Origin: Scatophagus argus
Lineage: Eukaryota > Chordata > Actinopteri > Scatophagidae
DNA: 64,000 bases
Assembly (NCBI RefSeq): GCF_020382885.2
Contig: NC_058501.1
Coordinates: 11,877,501-11,941,500, forward strand
Direction of reading: 5' to 3'
The position numbers and the translations under genes are program-made. The notes under the pieces were generated by a model. That model ran no database searches. It saw nothing but the letters and a program-made list of their open reading frames with translations, and was not told the DNA's origin. Position 1 is the first letter of the stretch. Every line of letters begins with the position of its first letter. Of the stretch, positions 60,555-64,000 are shown piece after piece.

Positions 60555-62441
60555 ATGACCATGGATGTCAGAGCAGTTCTGGAGTTTGCTACACTCACTA
60601 GGGGTTTGTCACTGTTTTTGCAGGTAAGCTTGAGGCAAATTTGGATTTAGTGAATCTGACAAATTCCTTATCTAACTTCCCAGTTTATGTCTTTAATGTA
60701 CTGATAGTTATTAATGTTGGATATTATATGTTTCTGTGTGGTAGCTATTGAAAAGTGCTCAGAGGAATACATGTTGGAGTGCAGGTTACAGACAAAATGA
60801 CTGTTCACCTGTGTGGTTTGTTTTTCTGTACAGTAATATTATGTTTATGATAGCAGGATTTATTCATATAAATAGTAAAATGTTTCTCCTCAGGCTGTCT
60901 TCAATGCTGCCATCCCTGACCATGATGCTGATGCATTCAGGCCCCCACGGACAGAGGAGCCTCTATACTTGGACTCTGCAGTTGAGTGGTTGTTGGGTGG
61001 CCTCTCTCACTGGGATGCTGAGCATTTCCTCTTCATTGCTGAGAGGGGTTACCTTTATGAGCACAACTTTGCTTTTTTCCCCCTCTTCCCTGTTGTTCTC
61101 CGAGGTCTGGCAGAGACGCTGCTGTGGCCCCTGAGCAGCTGGCTGAGTGTGCGGGGGCGTTTGCTGGTGGCTGTGGCTCTGGGGAACAGTGCCCTCTTCC
61201 TGCTGAGTGTGGTCGCCTTGCATGCCCTTAGTAGAATCGTTCTTCAGGACAGACGTCTTGCTCTGCTGTCCAGCCTGCTCTACTGTGTCACACCTGCAAA
61301 TGTTTTCATGACCGCTGGATACTCTGAGAGCCTGTTTGCTGCACTAACATTTGGTGGCCTTTACCTGCTGGAAAAAGGATTCACCTTCCGAGCCTGCCTG
61401 GCCCTCAGTATAGCCACTGCAGCACGATCCAATGGACTTGTTAACATTGGGTTTCTGTTGTACCTTCCATCACTGCACGCAATTTCCCAGATTCGTGTTT
61501 ATCGAACAACGACAAAAGGCCACAGTAAAGTCTTCCACTATATTTGGGTCATCATTCGTCTTCTGCTAACATCCCTCTTAGGAACTGCAATTATTGCCCT
61601 TCCCTTCTGTGCTTTCCAGTACTATGGCTATAGGACGTTTTGCACACCATCGGTGTCCCTGGAACGGATACCCACTGCTCTTCTGTCGCTGGCTGAACGG
61701 AAGGGCTACCGTGTTCCAGATGAAAATGGTCCGCCACCCCTCTGGTGCATGAGACCCCTCCCCTTGCTTTATTCTCACATCCAGGATGTATATTGGGATG
61801 TGGGCTTCCTTCGCTACTTTGAGCTGAAGCAGATACCGAACTTTATTTTGGCTCTACCTATGGCTACCCTTGGCATAATGGCGGCCTATGCATATTTTCA
61901 AGCAAATCCAGATCTGTGTCTAAGACTCGGACTTTGGGAGACAGGTGCAAATAAAGGGCTCGACAAACCCATGCCGGGAATGTTCAGCCCCAGAGTGTTT
62001 GTTTATGTTGTGCATTCAACGGTACTTCTGGTGTTTGGAACGTTGTGCATGCATGTGCAGGTAAGTAAATCATGTGTGGAATGTTTCATCTGCCTGGGTA
62101 TGAGGAATGTCTCTTAATTTACACCTATTCCTGTTTTTAATTGACATTTCTAGGTTCTAACCAGATTCATGGCCTCCTCGTCACCCGTGCCCTTCTGGAT
62201 AAGTGCTCATCTGCTCCTCCTTAATGAACCCCTTCTTCATCGAAGGAGAACATCAAACCCCAGCGTACAGCTACAGACACATTCTAGAAATGGATGCCAG
62301 CACACACCTCAAAATCCCATCATTGCTCTGCTGCCACACTTCACAGTCTGTTCTCCGACCACGCAGAGCATCCTGGGCTACTTCCTCTGTTACTGGGTGC
62401 TGGGCCTCGCACTGCATTGTAACTTCTTGCCATGGACTTGA
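60555..62441 (+). CDS. pigv: GPI mannosyltransferase 2 (PIG-V)
   Basis: Endoplasmic-reticulum multispanning enzyme that adds the second mannose (alpha-1,6) to the GPI anchor precursor using dolichol-phosphate mannose. Three coding exons: 60555-60623, 60894-62060, 62154-62441; 1524 nt, 507 aa plus stop (human 493). Start MTMDVRAVLEFATLTRGLSL; a second Met two codons on is an alternative start. Lumenal loop with the conserved LLGGLSHWDAEHFLFIAERG then YLYEHNFAFFPLFP, which carries the family acidic pair (DAE). Further matches: VTPANVFMTAGYSESLFAAL, RSNGLVNIGFLLYLPS, PFCAFQYYGYRTFC, SHIQDVYWDVGFLRYFELKQ, FSPRVFVYVVHS, and the C-terminal ILGYFLCYWVLGLALHCNFL then PWT, nearly identical to human. 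Several hydrophobic spans are evident. Position directly after arid1a on the same strand matches mammals. Confidence 0.96.
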
Positions 62442-62960
62442 TTTAAAATGTTACTATGAGCTTTAAAAGCAATATTTCTACGTAGGACTGAGTTATATAT
62501 GATATTTAAAGTGACATGAACCCACATGCAGGTACTTTTACAGCATGTTATTAATAGTCCATTTTTGTTATTGTAGTAACTGTTAATTTTATTGTGAAAA
62601 TAATTGTATACTTGAATGCAAAATTTTTGTCAATGTGACATTTAGTCAAATAAATGATTATGACTACATTGCTCAGTCCTACATAGACGTTATGTGACAT
62701 CTCTTAAATTTGGTTGTAAAACTTTGGAAGACTGGATGGTTGTATTTGGAGGGAAAAAAAGAATTATATTTATAAATATATATATAGATATATACACACG
62801 CGCACACACACAGGCAGATTTTGCTTAAGCATTACATTTTATTTACTCTGTTTAATATTGTCCTGCATGCTGGAAGATTTATTCCGAGTTATAGTTTGGA
62901 ATTTTTGGATGTGAATGAAAAAATAAAGATTTTTTTCTGTTAAAAGATCCTCTGTTTTTG
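62442..62960 (+). other. pigv: pigv 3' untranslated region
   Basis: AATAAA hexamers at 62649-62654 and 62922-62927; the second is followed by a T-rich downstream region and is a good candidate end. A mixed AT and CA simple tract lies at 62766-62813. Confidence 0.5.
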
Positions 62961-64000
62961 TTTATATTTTATATAAAAGTTATCCTTTTAGACATTTATG
63001 TAAATCTGCTTTTTTGTTCTGTCATAAAGAAAGTATAATTCAAATGAACTTAAAATGCATACTAGTATTTTCTCAACATGAGAGCCTTTGTCGTTCTCTT
63101 TAAACAGTATACTTTTTTAAATTGTCTTCCTTTGTTGTTTACTTCCAAAACAGATCCTGCCTTTCATTGTAATTTGTTTTGAAGTGTGAGTGGGAGAATG
63201 TGAACTCTTGCCAGAATCGCAAGGTGTTGCTGTCGCGCATGAAACGCATCGCCTAACACTTCAGTGTTTTTTTAACACTCATACTAAAAACACAAAAATC
63301 CTATTACTGTAGCGTGAGATCTTACATTACATTTTTGGCTCATGTAGGATGAATATTTTAACTATTAACAGTTGTAGGCCAGAGGCTAGAGAATGAAGAG
63401 CCTGACTGGATTTTCATCCTTAAACAGTCCTATAAATTCTTCTTCTATAAATACATTTAACAAAGAAATTAACGGCTGTACACGTGCACATAGCACTGGT
63501 CTTTTACTTAAACATCTGAAACAGCAAGTCTATCACCTGTTAAGCATCTACACTAAATTGTTACATCCTCTAAAAGGGGTTTAACTCCTCAGCGTGGGAA
63601 AAACCACAGCACCAGGAGCTGCCTATGCCAATCCAAGCAGATAATCACTGTACAGGCGCTGGTGTCGGCCACAGATCTACAAATCATCTCCTGCTCACAC
63701 CTCACCCGTCAGTGCGATTACACATCAGCGCTCAATCCTGGGTGACTACGTCAGCAGCCCCGCAGTGACGTACGTTGGCTGACGGCAAAAAAGGAAACGT
63801 GAACTGCCACAAGAAGCTTGATCCGAAGCCTGTCTGTATGTGTCGATTTTTTTTTAAAGGACAAGCTAATATAAATGAAATAAATATGAATAGTAACAAT
63901 TATTAATGGCTTTAATGTAACTACCAAAGATGGTAGTTAGCCTTGAGTCAACTCGGGAACTGATTCAGCTCGTGAAACTGCTACGGAGGAGAATGTCTTT
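62961..64000. other. Right-edge spacer, possible promoter of a further gene
   Basis: No coding exon recognised. Between 63743 and 63785 several ACGTCA/TGACG elements cluster (TGACTACGTCAG, GTGACGTACG, CTGACGG), which may mark the promoter of a gene beyond the window; direction unknown. Confidence 0.35.

Overview
The window is vertebrate nuclear DNA, almost certainly from a ray-finned fish. Genes are split by short GT-AG introns, the spaces between them are AT-rich with CA/GT microsatellites, and Tc1/mariner DNA transposons of the fish type are present. Ten host protein genes can be read by joining exons and recognising the vertebrate families. Compact introns and one dispersed repeat recalled from spiny-rayed fishes lean towards a percomorph teleost, but the species cannot be named from sequence alone.

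Layout. 0.5-6.9 kb: the 5' end of cep85 on the minus strand, which runs off the left edge; its second intron carries a whole, young-looking Tc1 element with an open transposase. 9.3-14.2 kb: wdtc1 (+). 16.3-19.1 kb: tmem222 (+), with several repeat relics in its introns. 20.3-21.7 kb: a trophoblast-glycoprotein-like LRR receptor (+). 23.5-26.0 kb: kdf1 (+). 28.8-29.7 kb: nr0b2/SHP (-). 30-33.8 kb: no gene recognised. 33.9-37.2 kb: gpatch3 (+). 38.0-40.8 kb: gpn2 (+). 44.2-58.2 kb: arid1a in twenty coding exons (+). 60.6-62.4 kb: pigv (+). The last 1.5 kb is pigv 3' sequence and perhaps the promoter side of a further gene.

For nine of the ten genes a complete coding sequence was assembled by hand from splice sites; each sums to a multiple of three and ends in a stop, with lengths near the mammalian proteins: WDTC1 670 aa, TMEM222 183, TPBG-like 414, KDF1 401, NR0B2 258, GPATCH3 515, GPN2 313, ARID1A 2296, PIGV 507. 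The gene set corresponds to human 1p36.11 (from memory: CEP85, ARID1A, PIGV, GPN2, GPATCH3, KDF1, NR0B2, WDTC1, TMEM222), so this is a conserved syntenic block with internal rearrangement. The genes do not form a pathway; they are a chromosomal neighbourhood of housekeeping and developmental genes: centriole duplication, CUL4 ubiquitin ligase adaptor, membrane protein, Wnt modulation, epidermal differentiation, bile-acid nuclear receptor signalling, RNA/G-patch, RNA polymerase assembly GTPase, SWI/SNF remodelling and GPI-anchor synthesis.

No undescribed multi-gene system is evident. The observations most worth a second look are the recent Tc1 copy, the LRAT/NlpC-P60-like His and Cys motifs in TMEM222, the intron-split TPBG-like gene with an altered tail, a tandem acceptor at the last gpn2 exon, and two promoter motif clusters (CRE at gpatch3, DR1/HNF4-type at nr0b2). 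No CRISPR array, tRNA, rRNA or virus-derived element was recognised.
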